Origin: Winogradskyella wandonensis
GTDB lineage: Bacteria > Bacteroidota > Bacteroidia > Flavobacteriales > Flavobacteriaceae
NCBI RefSeq assembly: GCF_004346845.1
Contig: NZ_SMGI01000001.1
Span: 777,116-841,115, forward strand
Length of the DNA: 64,000 bases
Direction: 5' to 3'
Positions 1 to 8,918 of the stretch are shown here, piece by piece. The notes under the pieces are model-generated. The model did no database searches, had not been told where the DNA came from, and saw only the letters and a list, made by a program, of their open reading frames with translations. Made by a program: the position numbers and the translations under genes. Numbering within the stretch: the first letter of the stretch is position 1; every line of letters starts with the position of its first letter.

Positions 1-2
1 AA

Positions 3-455
3 AAGTTTATTTCAAAAAAAATAAACATACCTTTTAACAATATTTCAATTGTAGGAAGTGCGAAAACTAGATATAGTTTTTCACCAAGTAAAGAATTGAA
101 AGAGTTTCACGAAAACTCTGATTTTGATTTAATTATAGTTTCAAGACGGCTTTTTTATGATATATGGACTGCATATAGAGCAATTGCTCAAACACAATAC
201 CTAGAAAACTACATTAAAAAATGCGGAAATATTTTTGGAGGATTCATTAGTATTCGTGATAATGATAAAACTTATGGAAATCAGACTTTAGAAAATTGGC
301 AAAAAAAGGTACTTTCATTTAAAGCAGAACTTCAATTAACTTTTAATATTCAACATGATATTAATTATAGGATTTATTCTGATTGGGAGTCTGTTCAGGA
401 ATATCATCTAAAAGGAATTACAAAACTAAAAAATATTATAAATGAAATTAATTGA
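3..455 (+). CDS. Nucleotidyltransferase-like protein, N-terminus outside the window (partial)
   Basis: The reading frame is open from base 3, so the first in-frame TTG at position 96 is not the start and the gene begins before the window. The visible 150 codons include a Gly-Ser pair (GSAKTRYSF, codons about 19-27) followed by SDFDLIIVS (codons about 43-51). This is the G-S and D-x-D pattern of minimal nucleotidyltransferase folds, with an insert between the two motifs. The rest is helical, ends with NYRIYSDWESVQEYH and has no other motif I recognise. Its stop overlaps the next gene by 14 bases, so the two are translationally coupled. The substrate is unknown. The fold assignment is inferred from the motifs; a defence or toxin-antitoxin role is suggested only by the DUF262 partner. 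Confidence 0.6.
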   Translation, partial: KFISKKINIPFNNISIVGSAKTRYSFSPSKELKEFHENSDFDLIIVSRRLFYDIWTAYRAIAQTQYLENYIKKCGNIFGGFISIRDNDKTYGNQTLENWQKKVLSFKAELQLTFNIQHDINYRIYSDWESVQEYHLKGITKLKNIINEIN

Positions 456-1509
456 ACAAATAGACATACAACCTCAAACAGCCAAATGGCTTTATGATTT
501 AAGTCAAAAAGGTTTATTGGAAGTTGATAATTCATTTCAAAGAAATTATGTGTGGACTGAGAAAAATCAAATTCAACTTATCGAATCAATACTAATTGGA
601 TACCCAATTCCAGAGATTTATCTCTGGAATACAGGCACTGATGGAGATACTGGCGACACAAAATATTCTATTATTGATGGTCAGCAAAGATGTGGCGCTG
701 TCTTTCAGTATATAGCAAACAATTTCAAATTAAAAGCTTCAAGTTTAGATGCTAATAATCCTATTAAAGGAAGAATTCAAGACAGATTATTCAAGGATTT
801 AGAAGCCGATGATAAAAAGTCCATTTGGAGTTATCTTTTTTCAATTAGGTTAGTACGAAATCAGGTAGAACGAGTGTCTATTGTCAATATGTTTTTAAGG
901 CTGAATAGCAATAATATGACATTAAATCCTCAAGAATTACGCAATGCAGAATTTGAGGGTGAATTCATGCTTCTGTCTTCGAAGCTAGCTGAACTCGATT
1001 TTTGGGAAGACAATAATATTTTTGGTGTAGCTGATAGAAGAAGAATGAGAGATATATCTTTTGTAAGTACTTTATTAGTGTTTTTAAAGAAAGGAATTGA
1101 AGAAGATATAGGAAATACCAATTTAAATCAAATATATGATTTGTATAACGACGACTATCCAGACAAGGATAAAGATGAAAATAAATTCAAAGAGATTTTA
1201 AGCGAAATAAACAAGGTAATCGAAAATAATAAAGAGAGAATTAAAATTCTCAAAAGGCAAGTTCATTTTTATACACTTTTCACAGTAATCTTTGATATTC
1301 TAAATAATCAAAAGACATTGACTGAAAATCAAATTTCAAACTATAGAAATTTCATTGACAACTACGACAATGATGCACTATTAGAAAAATATTATGCGGA
1401 TCAGCTTTCAAGTATTTATAGTTATAAATCACTTGTAAAAGAAGGTACAAGACAAAAAAGCAATAGATTTGAGAGGCATCGCCACCTGAAAAGGATAATT
1501 AACAAATGA
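442..1509 (+). CDS. DUF262 domain protein
   Basis: This 355-residue protein has the DUF262 hallmarks: NSFQRNYVW near residues 31-39, a hydrophobic YPIPEIYLW strand, and the diagnostic IIDGQQR near residue 80. DUF262 is a ParB-like fold found in the N-terminal half of GmrSD-type restriction enzymes and in SspE and other phage-defence proteins, where it binds or hydrolyses nucleotides. No DUF1524 HNH motif is visible in the C-terminal half, so this is the shorter, nuclease-less form. It overlaps the upstream nucleotidyltransferase-like gene by 14 bases, and its partner probably supplies a second activity. The ATG at 442 is the natural start because the DUF262 core follows directly. The family call is firm; the function is not. 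Confidence 0.8.
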   Translation: MKLIEQIDIQPQTAKWLYDLSQKGLLEVDNSFQRNYVWTEKNQIQLIESILIGYPIPEIYLWNTGTDGDTGDTKYSIIDGQQRCGAVFQYIANNFKLKASSLDANNPIKGRIQDRLFKDLEADDKKSIWSYLFSIRLVRNQVERVSIVNMFLRLNSNNMTLNPQELRNAEFEGEFMLLSSKLAELDFWEDNNIFGVADRRRMRDISFVSTLLVFLKKGIEEDIGNTNLNQIYDLYNDDYPDKDKDENKFKEILSEINKVIENNKERIKILKRQVHFYTLFTVIFDILNNQKTLTENQISNYRNFIDNYDNDALLEKYYADQLSSIYSYKSLVKEGTRQKSNRFERHRHLKRIINK

Positions 1510-1555
1510 CGATTAAAATAATGAATCAGTAACATTTGGTTCTCGCTTAATTCTA

Positions 1556-3097
1556 TTAATCAAACTTAACTTTAATAAATCGTTGGTTCTTTAGGTTATC
1601 TACATCTTGCCCAAATAAAACTAGTGTGTTCTCGTCTTCCCAATTGTATAAGCCTGGGCGTATCGTAACACCGCCTAAACCATCTTTGGTAAATAGCTTT
1701 TGCCGTTGGTAGCTGCCGTCAGAGCCAATCATTGTGCACATAAACGCCATATTCTGAGTATTAAAAGCATTTGCTGGTTTTCCTTTTCTTAGACCTACAT
1801 TATCTGCATTGCCATTGTAAAATAGTAGCACCTTATCATCGCGTTTTGTAGAATAGAATGAGCTGTAAATTGGTACGTTACCACGAGTTTGGTTTTTGGC
1901 AATTTTGTTGGCCCAAATAAGTTTTCCGTCGTTACCAATGCGCATGGCTGCAACATTCTCGTGATAATAGGTAATAGAGTAGTTATACGAGTAGGTTCTG
2001 GTTTGTTCTGCTAACACCAAAAGCTCGTTATTGTCCATTACCTTAACGCTCTTTAAAATGTAGTTTTGGTTGTCTCTTTTCCCTTCGTTAAACTTCTTTA
2101 CCAAGCGGTCTTTCTTTTTGCCATCTTCTAGCAACTGCGCAAAGAATGCTGCAGATAGTTTGTTGTAGTTGGTATAGGCAACTTCTGAGGTTTCAAGGTT
2201 AATTTTAGCAGTAAAAATACCCGACATGGCGTATAAATCGGTTTCGGAATAAATACCTGTAAGTAGCAAATTATTATCTGCAATGGTTGGGTATAAGTAG
2301 CGTAAATGCACATCGCGAGGTCTAATGGTGGTGATAAGCTTTAAACTATCACCTTCAATCTTATGAAACAGATATTCGTAACCAAAGTCCATGGCTTCTC
2401 TGCCAATTTTATCACTATCAAATTTTTTACTGATAAAAAAGATATCGTCCGATTCGCTTGTAAAAATATTCCTTAGTACAAATACCTCATTAGCATAAGG
2501 AAACTCATAGGTTGTAGAGGATTGCTCGTTAAAAAAGACATCAAAGGTTTTTAACTGAAAGGTGGTGTTATCCTCATCGTCATTTGGCAGCGTGTAGATA
2601 AGTTTAATCGTGGACTCGTCTTCGCTAATTATAAATCGGCTCACAGATTCTGAAGCGTCTTTATCGCCATGTTCTATGTTTAAAATTTCCTTTTCTTCAG
2701 AGAGTACAAATTGGTCTAAATCTACGGTTTGGTAATAGTAGGTTTTTCCTGTTTTGGTTAGGACATAAAAGATATGGATAATCCGATTTTTAATTTTTCG
2801 TAGACCTAGAGAATTAAATTTACCAGCATATTGCTTACTTTTTAAGTTAATTTCCATGCCAGATGGCGTTAAATCGAGATGAAATTTTCGGATATTAAGC
2901 TCATCGCCCTGTCCAAAGCGCCCTTCGGAATACAACATGTAATAGCCAAACTCGTCTTTACCGATAATATCTATGGGTATTTCTCTTTTATCGTTTTTAA
3001 AAAGGCTTCCGTATTCTACTGTAAGTTTTGGCGTGTCTTGAGCCGTTGTGGAGAGGAAACAAAGGCATATAGCAAAAAGTGAAAAAACGTATTTCAT
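1556..3097 (-). CDS. Secreted protein of unknown function
   Basis: The 513-residue product starts with a clear signal peptide (MKYVFSLFAICLCFLSTTAQ, cleavage after about residue 19). I recognise no catalytic motif. The body is a succession of beta-strand-rich segments with repeated dipeptides such as GKL and DD, compatible with a beta-propeller or another all-beta periplasmic or surface fold, but that is inference. It stands alone, with the DUF262 gene converging from one side and a repeat-rich spacer separating it from the VWA lipoprotein upstream. No TAnnTTTG box is obvious close to its start. Confidence 0.6.
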   Translation of the reverse strand: MKYVFSLFAICLCFLSTTAQDTPKLTVEYGSLFKNDKREIPIDIIGKDEFGYYMLYSEGRFGQGDELNIRKFHLDLTPSGMEINLKSKQYAGKFNSLGLRKIKNRIIHIFYVLTKTGKTYYYQTVDLDQFVLSEEKEILNIEHGDKDASESVSRFIISEDESTIKLIYTLPNDDEDNTTFQLKTFDVFFNEQSSTTYEFPYANEVFVLRNIFTSESDDIFFISKKFDSDKIGREAMDFGYEYLFHKIEGDSLKLITTIRPRDVHLRYLYPTIADNNLLLTGIYSETDLYAMSGIFTAKINLETSEVAYTNYNKLSAAFFAQLLEDGKKKDRLVKKFNEGKRDNQNYILKSVKVMDNNELLVLAEQTRTYSYNYSITYYHENVAAMRIGNDGKLIWANKIAKNQTRGNVPIYSSFYSTKRDDKVLLFYNGNADNVGLRKGKPANAFNTQNMAFMCTMIGSDGSYQRQKLFTKDGLGGVTIRPGLYNWEDENTLVLFGQDVDNLKNQRFIKVKFD

Positions 3098-3398
3098 TAT
3101 AAGTGTTTTATTATGTCACAATTATAATGGTTTTACCTATCAATTTAAAATGAAAAAAAAGAAACTGTGTAAAAATTTCTGTAAACCGAAATCTGTCACT
3201 TCCGAACCCTCGGAAGAGCGCAGTCGAAATGTTATGAAACTAAACGCCTTAGTTTTCTCGACTGTCGCTCGAAATGACAGAAAAGGTTTCTTTTACTTGA
3301 TTTTTCAAGTTGAGCTTGTCGAAACTGATATTCATTATATTATGTTGAATTTCTCGACAAGCTCGATAAGACAGTGTTTTTTTTGACAGCTTTATCAA
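3098..3398. repeat. Repeat-rich intergenic spacer with paired inverted elements
   Basis: This 301-base spacer holds no credible gene. It contains two pairs of facing elements. The first pair is a GCGCAGTCGAAATG string near 3221-3234 and a TCGACTGTCGCTCGAAATGA string near 3258-3278, which are degenerate reverse complements. The second pair is GAGCTTGTCGA at 3312-3322 and its exact reverse complement TCGACAAGCTC at 3354-3364. Similar strings are scattered between genes in many flavobacterial genomes. Related degenerate elements lie near 35131, 35850 and 36381 in this window. Function unknown; they may act as transcript-end hairpins. Confidence 0.6.
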
Positions 3399-4571
3399 TT
3401 AACTATCCGTTTTACGGGCTTGTTTCTTCATCACCTCTAAAACTTCTTTACTAAAAGACGGTTGGCTTGACCCTTCGGATGCCTTTTGCTTTAAGTAGTC
3501 GCGTTTTTTCTTCAGAAGTTCCTTTAGTTTCTGGTTATCTGCCTTTCGCTTGTTGCTCATAGCTTTAACCAGACGTTCTTTTTCTTCAAGAGATTTTCCT
3601 TTTAGATTTTCAGGGAGTTTGTCGTTTTCAATCTCGTTAAGTTTTAGTTTTCCGTTGTCGTAATCGCTAATAATTTCCTGGCTTCCGTAAGCAACTTTTT
3701 GTCCCGCTTTGCTTTGTTTGTATTCGGCACGAGCACTATTTGCTGTTGTAGAACCACTATCGTAAACCGCCATAGACATGGCTTTTTTAGAGTAGTTAGC
3801 TTCGCGTAGTTTTTTATCGCCATAGTACATTCTGGTATCATCTATATTGCGGGATAAGCGATTAATATCATCGTCGTAAGGTGTTGCTACCACGTAATCT
3901 TGTGCGTTTTGGTCTAGCATTAAAAATTCACCATTAGTACAAGCGGCCATGCTTTTAAAATGCGGAATGGCTTCACGGCAAGCGTTGCCTAGCTTTATAG
4001 TATTAATTGTAATGCCTTTTTTAGCAGCGAGTTTGCAGCTTTCGGTATATTTTACATCATCTTGATAATCCATATGTGGCGGACAATCGCCAACTACAAA
4101 TATGGTTCTGTAGGTTTTTTTATCGGATGACCATTGCATACGTGTAATAGATTCGTGCAAGGCTTGGTTAACACTCTCAGGAGAATCACCACCACCAGCC
4201 GCATTAATATCTAAAAGTTCGGTATAGGCCTCATCTAAATCCGTAGTTAAGTCAATACGCTTAGTAATAAACGCATCGCCTTTATCGCGATAAAACACCA
4301 TACCCATTCGTAGCGTATCGATATCACCATCTTGTGCGAGTTCGCTAACAATATCCCAGATTTTTTCTTTTGCTGTACCTATAAGTCCGCCCATACTGCC
4401 TGTGGCGTCTAAGCAAAATACAATTTCAGCATTTTTTGTAGGATGCCTATCTGCAGATTTCACTAAAGGTTTGTTCGGATTGTGGTTTAGTGCTTGAACT
4501 TCGTTGGTGTTTCTACAATTAAAAAGTAGAATGGTTAGTACGATAATGGAAATTTGTGTTTTCAGTTTCAT
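3399..4571 (-). CDS. VWA-domain lipoprotein
   Basis: A 390-residue protein with a lipoprotein signal peptide ending in the lipobox LLFNC (Cys at about residue 19). A von Willebrand factor A domain follows, roughly residues 48-240. Its MIDAS start is FCLDATGSMGG (the DxTGS variant of DxSxS), with a later GGGDSPESV segment and a VVGDCPPH segment. The C-terminal 130 residues are lysine- and glutamate-rich and probably coiled coil. VWA lipoproteins of this type act as metal-dependent adhesion or scaffold modules in the periplasm or at the outer membrane; the partner is unknown. It stands alone on the minus strand. Confidence 0.7.
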   Translation of the reverse strand: MKLKTQISIIVLTILLFNCRNTNEVQALNHNPNKPLVKSADRHPTKNAEIVFCLDATGSMGGLIGTAKEKIWDIVSELAQDGDIDTLRMGMVFYRDKGDAFITKRIDLTTDLDEAYTELLDINAAGGGDSPESVNQALHESITRMQWSSDKKTYRTIFVVGDCPPHMDYQDDVKYTESCKLAAKKGITINTIKLGNACREAIPHFKSMAACTNGEFLMLDQNAQDYVVATPYDDDINRLSRNIDDTRMYYGDKKLREANYSKKAMSMAVYDSGSTTANSARAEYKQSKAGQKVAYGSQEIISDYDNGKLKLNEIENDKLPENLKGKSLEEKERLVKAMSNKRKADNQKLKELLKKKRDYLKQKASEGSSQPSFSKEVLEVMKKQARKTDS

Positions 4572-4729
4572 AATATTTTGATTTGATGAATAATAGGCTA
4601 AACTAAATCTGTGGTAGCATCTTTACAATCTAAAACACGTCAAAACCTATTTTTAATGAGTAAAACCAACATTTCATTGAGTGATGCTATTATTCATAAC
4701 ATTCTGGACTAAATTTTATTCGAATTAGT

Positions 4730-4737
4730 TACATTTG
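4730..4737 (+). promoter_or_regulatory. Candidate -7 box upstream of ychF
   Basis: TACATTTG fits the Bacteroidota sigma consensus TAnnTTTG exactly. It lies about 90 bases before the ychF start, implying an 80-base leader that ends in a hairpin. No good TTTG -33 element is visible. Confidence 0.5.
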
Positions 4738-4802
4738 CACTCGCTTTTTTGGTGATTGAGGTTATCGAATTCATCAAAAAATATAATGTTTAACTAATAA
4801 TA

Positions 4803-4820
4803 TTCCCGTCTGTTCGGGAA
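4803..4820 (+). promoter_or_regulatory. ychF: Hairpin abutting the ychF start region
   Basis: TTCCCG (4803-4808) and CGGGAA (4815-4820) form a perfect 6-bp stem with a 6-base loop. The stem ends one base before the first in-frame ATG (4821) and six bases before the ATG at 4827 that gives the conserved N-terminus. Its position suggests an effect on ribosome entry, but it could also be a short dispersed repeat. Confidence 0.4.
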
Positions 4821-4826
4821 ATGAAT

Positions 4827-5921
4827 ATGAAAGCCGGAATAGTAGGATTACCAAACGTAGGAAAATCGACTTTGTTTAACTGTTTATCTAATGCCAAGGC
4901 GCAAAGTGCAAACTTTCCGTTTTGTACAATAGAGCCCAATATTGGTGTGGTTAACGTACCAGACCCAAGATTGGCAAAGTTGGAAGAATTGGTTAATCCA
5001 GAAAAAGTAATCCCTGCAACTGTAGAGATTGTAGATATTGCTGGTTTGGTAAAAGGCGCAAGTAAAGGCGAAGGTTTAGGAAATCAGTTTTTAGCTAACA
5101 TTCGCGAAACCGATGCGATTTTACATGTATTGCGTTGTTTTGATAACGATAATATTGTACATGTCGATGGTTCTGTTGACCCTATTCGTGACAAAGAAAC
5201 CATTGATATGGAATTACAGTTAAAAGACCTTGAAACTGTAGAGAAGAAACTTGATAAAGTAAAGCGTGCTGCCAAAACCGGTAATAAAGAAGCACAAGCT
5301 GAAGAAGCTGTTTTACTAAAGATAAAAGAAGGTTTAGAGTCTGGAAAGTCTGTTCGTGCCTTAGAATTTTCTGATGAAGACTATGCAGATTATGTAAAGC
5401 CATCACAGTTTATTACGGACAAGCCAGTGATGTACGTTTGTAATGTAGATGAAGGTGCTGCTACTACTGGAAATGCTTATGTAGAGCAGGTTAGAGAAGC
5501 TGTAAAAGACGAAAATGCCGAAGTTTTGGTATTAGCTGTTGGTACAGAAGCCGATATCAATGAATTGGACGATTATGAAGAGCGCCAAATGTTTTTAGCC
5601 GATATAGGCTTAGATGAACCTGGTTCTGCAAAGTTAATTCGTGCGGCTTACAAACTATTAAATCAGCAAACTTATTTTACTGCTGGAGTTAAAGAGGTGC
5701 GTGCGTGGACTGTCACAGTGGGCTCTACGGCACCACAGGCTGCTGGTGTTATTCATACCGATTTTGAAAAAGGCTTTATCCGAGCAGAAGTTATTGCTTA
5801 CGATGATTATGTGTCTTACGGCAGTGAAGCAAAAGTGAAAGAAGCTGGTAAAATGCGTGTCGAAGGAAAGAATTACATCGTCAAAGATGGTGATGTGATG
5901 CATTTCTTGTTTAATGTGTAG
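4827..5921 (+). CDS. ychF: Redox-regulated ATPase/GTPase YchF (Obg family)
   Basis: From the ATG at 4827 the product is 364 residues, matching the usual YchF length, and begins with the conserved [15 protein letters not shown], whose P-loop is residues 7-15. An in-frame ATG two codons upstream is less likely. The switch region [16 protein letters not shown] lies near residue 68. The G4-equivalent NVDE near residue 207 deviates from NKxD, as known for YchF, which prefers ATP. The C-terminal 90 residues are the TGS domain. YchF binds the ribosome and modulates oxidative stress responses. A DUF481 gene follows after 37 bases and may be co-transcribed. Confidence 0.95.
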   Translation: MKAGIVGLPNVGKSTLFNCLSNAKAQSANFPFCTIEPNIGVVNVPDPRLAKLEELVNPEKVIPATVEIVDIAGLVKGASKGEGLGNQFLANIRETDAILHVLRCFDNDNIVHVDGSVDPIRDKETIDMELQLKDLETVEKKLDKVKRAAKTGNKEAQAEEAVLLKIKEGLESGKSVRALEFSDEDYADYVKPSQFITDKPVMYVCNVDEGAATTGNAYVEQVREAVKDENAEVLVLAVGTEADINELDDYEERQMFLADIGLDEPGSAKLIRAAYKLLNQQTYFTAGVKEVRAWTVTVGSTAPQAAGVIHTDFEKGFIRAEVIAYDDYVSYGSEAKVKEAGKMRVEGKNYIVKDGDVMHFLFNV

Positions 5922-5958
5922 ATATTAGTCACATTTTAAACTTTTAAGTAGGAATACA

Positions 5959-6717
5959 ATGAAAAACTATATTCTCTATTTTTTAGTTTTTCCAATTTTT
6001 GGTTTTTCTCAAATTAATGAGAGCGATACGCTGAAGCTTAAAGCCAGTTTATCGTTTACGGGCTTATGGCAATCTGGAAATGTTGAAACGCTAATTCTAA
6101 GAGGACGCACAGATTTTAGTATTCGCCCATGGAAAAAATGGGTCTATAAATCAACTAACTCTTATGTTTATCAGGCTTTTGACAAAACCAAGGCAGATTC
6201 CGATTTTCTGAGTCTTAACTTTCTGTATTTTAATCCCGAAAAACGATTTTATCCTCAAGTTTTAGGCTTTATAAGTACTAATTTTAGACGTGAAATTGCG
6301 CAACGTTATTTGGTTGGTGCTGGCGGCACATATCAAATTATTCAAGGCGATAAAAATTGGCTTAAGGCTTCACTTACGTTGGAATATGAAGAAACGGACT
6401 TTAGAAGAGCCTTGTTTAACAAAATGGAGTTTAATGGCGATAAATCTATAAATACGCTTCGCGGTACAATTTGGGTTAGTGGCAAGTACGAGCTATTTAA
6501 AAAGAAAGTAGTGTTGAAGCACGAAAGTTATTTTCAACCTTCATTAGAAAATGAAGACAATTACCGCTGGAGTGCGGACCTTTCGGCAGAATTTCCTATC
6601 TGGAAGTTTTTGAGTTTTAAAATCAATTACCTTAGAACTTTTGAAAGTATAGTTATTGAAAATCAAGAAGAAGAAGACCAGTTCCTAACCTTTGGGTTTA
6701 CTTTAAAGAATTTTTAA
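5959..6717 (+). CDS. DUF481 outer-membrane beta-barrel protein
   Basis: A 252-residue protein with a signal peptide (MKNYILYFLVFPIFGFSQ) and a body of alternating aromatic and polar strands. It includes LSFTGLWQSGNVETLILRG, typical of DUF481 (YdiY-like, salt-induced outer-membrane protein), and ends in a strand with terminal Phe (FTLKNF), as expected for barrel insertion by BamA. Its role in the family is not established. It follows ychF by 37 bases, and a terminator-like hairpin lies about 100 bases downstream. Confidence 0.75.
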   Translation: MKNYILYFLVFPIFGFSQINESDTLKLKASLSFTGLWQSGNVETLILRGRTDFSIRPWKKWVYKSTNSYVYQAFDKTKADSDFLSLNFLYFNPEKRFYPQVLGFISTNFRREIAQRYLVGAGGTYQIIQGDKNWLKASLTLEYEETDFRRALFNKMEFNGDKSINTLRGTIWVSGKYELFKKKVVLKHESYFQPSLENEDNYRWSADLSAEFPIWKFLSFKINYLRTFESIVIENQEEEDQFLTFGFTLKNF

Positions 6718-6774
6718 AATAAGAAGCTTAACAGAAGTTAACGCTTATTAACGCAAACGAGCAATCTAGTGGTG

Positions 6775-6782
6775 TATATTTG
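6775..6782 (+). promoter_or_regulatory. Candidate -7 box upstream of a short hairpin
   Basis: TATATTTG matches TAnnTTTG. It sits only 33 bases before a terminator-like hairpin rather than directly before parE, so transcription from here would either give an RNA of about 60 nucleotides or read through into parE. Confidence 0.4.
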
Positions 6783-6814
6783 AATATCATCAATCAATTA
6801 TTTGACCAATCCAT

Positions 6815-6847
6815 AAAAGCCAATGTTCTCAACAACTTTGGCTTTTT
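6815..6847 (+). terminator. Terminator-like hairpin between DUF481 and parE
   Basis: AAAAGCCAA (6815-6823) pairs perfectly with TTGGCTTTT (6838-6846), with a 14-base loop and a T run closing the stem. It probably ends the ychF-DUF481 transcript or attenuates transcription toward parE. Confidence 0.6.
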
Positions 6848-6932
6848 ATTGTTAATTACTTTACTTCATCCGTATTTCTTTTTTTGAGGTATAATATTAT
6901 ATTTAGCCTTTCATCCAAGTTTCCTCATTTCT

Positions 6933-8786
6933 ATGTCCGAACAAACAAAATATACCGAAGATAATATACGCTCGCTTGATTGGAAAGAACACATCCGTAT
7001 GCGTCCTGGTATGTATATCGGTAAGTTAGGCGATGGGTCTTCTCCAGATGACGGTATTTATATCCTTTTAAAAGAAGTCCTCGACAATTCTATTGACGAA
7101 TTTGTAATGGGTGCAGGAAAGACTATTGAGATTTCGATTAATGGCGACAAAGTTATAGTGCGCGATTATGGTCGTGGTATTCCCTTAGGCAAAGTAGTAG
7201 ATGTGGTCTCTAAAATGAATACCGGAGGTAAGTATGACTCTAAAGCTTTTAAAAAGTCTGTTGGATTGAATGGTGTAGGTACAAAAGCTGTAAACGCACT
7301 ATCAACCTATTTCCGAGTGGAATCTACAAGAGATGGAAAATCTGCTTCAGCCGAATTTGAGCAAGGAAATTTGACCAATCAAGAATTGTTAGATGATACC
7401 TCGCGTCGTAAAGGAACTAAGGTCTCTTTTATTCCAGATGAATCCATCTTTAAGAATTACAAATTCCGTAGTGAATATGTCGTTAAAATGTTGAAGAACT
7501 ATGTGTACCTAAATCCTGGGTTGACAATAGTCTTCAATGGCGAAAAATACTTTAGTGAGAATGGTCTGAAGGATTTATTGGCCGAAAATATAAACGACAG
7601 TGATTTACTATATCCTGTTATTCACTTACGTGGTGATGACATCGAAATCGCATTAACGCATAGCAAAACGCAGTATAGCGAGGAGTACCACTCCTTTGTC
7701 AATGGGCAAAATACAACTCAAGGTGGTACGCATTTGGCTGCGTTTCGTGAAGCTTTAGTCAAAACCGTGAGAGAATTCTACGGAAAGAATTACGATGCCT
7801 CCGATGTTAGAAAGTCCGTAGTTTCAGCTATCGCGATTAAGGTTATGGAGCCTGTATTCGAGAGTCAGACCAAAACTAAGTTAGGGTCTACCGATATGGG
7901 TGGTGACCTGCCAACGGTGAGAACGTATATTAACGATTTTGTAAAAACCTATCTCGATAACTACTTACACAAAAATCCAGAAACGGCAGAAAAACTACAA
8001 CGAAAGATTCTTCAAGCAGAGCGCGAGCGTAAGGAATTGTCCGGAATTAGAAAACTGGCCAAAGACCGTGCTAAAAAAGCCAGTCTACATAACAAAAAAT
8101 TACGGGATTGTCGTGTGCATTTTGGAGATACCAAGCACGAACGCAATTTAGAATCGACGTTGTTTATTACAGAAGGAGATTCAGCATCAGGTAGTATTAC
8201 AAAATCTAGAGATGTCAATACACAAGCCGTTTTTAGTTTAAAAGGTAAGCCTTTAAATTCTTATGGTTTATCAAAAAAGATTGTTTACGAAAACGAAGAA
8301 TTTAATCTATTACAAGCGGCTCTAAACATTGAAGAATCACTCGAAGATTTACGCTACAACAACATTGTTATTGCAACGGATGCCGATGTTGATGGTATGC
8401 ACATTCGTTTGTTACTCATTACATTCTTCTTGCAGTTTTTTCCAGAAGTGATAAAAGAAGGGCACTTGTATATTTTACAAACACCATTATTTAGAGTCCG
8501 AAACAAGAAAGAAACTATCTATTGTTATTCTGAAGAAGAACGAAGAGATGCCATAGAAAAACTAAAACCGAAACCTGAGATTACACGATTTAAAGGTTTG
8601 GGTGAAATATCACCAGATGAGTTTAAGCATTTTATAGGTAGAGATATGCGCTTAGATCCAGTGATGCTAGACAAGGATATGTCTATTGAAGAGTTGTTGT
8701 CATTCTATATGGGCAAAAACACACCATCACGACAAGAATTCATTATCGATAACCTGAAAGTGGAATTGGATGTTGTTGAAGAGTAA
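6933..8786 (+). CDS. parE: DNA topoisomerase IV subunit B (ParE)
   Basis: This 617-residue type IIA topoisomerase B subunit carries a GHKL ATPase domain at the N-terminus. It shows MRPGMYIG (residues 23-30), the Asn-containing [16 protein letters not shown] and the ATP-lid [15 protein letters not shown] transducer domain follows, then a TOPRIM domain with [10 protein letters not shown] near residue 410 and the metal-binding [10 protein letters not shown] near residue 482. Together with ParC it decatenates daughter chromosomes using ATP. The size and direct linkage to parC favour ParE over GyrB. The gap to parC is 132 bases and contains an SD-rich hairpin. Nothing is missing from the catalytic set. 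Confidence 0.95.
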   Translation: MSEQTKYTEDNIRSLDWKEHIRMRPGMYIGKLGDGSSPDDGIYILLKEVLDNSIDEFVMGAGKTIEISINGDKVIVRDYGRGIPLGKVVDVVSKMNTGGKYDSKAFKKSVGLNGVGTKAVNALSTYFRVESTRDGKSASAEFEQGNLTNQELLDDTSRRKGTKVSFIPDESIFKNYKFRSEYVVKMLKNYVYLNPGLTIVFNGEKYFSENGLKDLLAENINDSDLLYPVIHLRGDDIEIALTHSKTQYSEEYHSFVNGQNTTQGGTHLAAFREALVKTVREFYGKNYDASDVRKSVVSAIAIKVMEPVFESQTKTKLGSTDMGGDLPTVRTYINDFVKTYLDNYLHKNPETAEKLQRKILQAERERKELSGIRKLAKDRAKKASLHNKKLRDCRVHFGDTKHERNLESTLFITEGDSASGSITKSRDVNTQAVFSLKGKPLNSYGLSKKIVYENEEFNLLQAALNIEESLEDLRYNNIVIATDADVDGMHIRLLLITFFLQFFPEVIKEGHLYILQTPLFRVRNKKETIYCYSEEERRDAIEKLKPKPEITRFKGLGEISPDEFKHFIGRDMRLDPVMLDKDMSIEELLSFYMGKNTPSRQEFIIDNLKVELDVVEE

Positions 8787-8891
8787 AAGGCTCATCCTAA
8801 CCTTCACTAAGGAAAGGAATTCTAAACATGAAGTGATAAGTTTTAAAATGAATTATAAAATTTAATAATTAATTAAGTGATAAACTGAAAG

Positions 8892-8915
8892 TCCTCCTTT
8901 GGAGGATTTAGGAGG
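8892..8915 (+). promoter_or_regulatory. parC: Hairpin with duplicated Shine-Dalgarno before parC
   Basis: TCCTCC (8892-8897) can pair with GGAGGA (8901-8906) across a 3-base loop. It can alternatively pair with the second AGGAGG at 8910-8915, which lies four bases before the ATG at 8919. Strong SD sequences are uncommon in this window, so a sequester-or-release arrangement is notable. It could also be a copy of a dispersed flavobacterial repeat. Confidence 0.45.
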
Positions 8916-8918
8916 CTT

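Noticed and set aside
96-98. TTG as start of the first gene
   Set aside because: The frame is open to base 3 and the NTase motif begins upstream of this codon.
3048-3386. 112-codon plus-strand ORF across the spacer
   Set aside because: It runs through dispersed repeats and the antisense of a signal peptide, with low-complexity composition.
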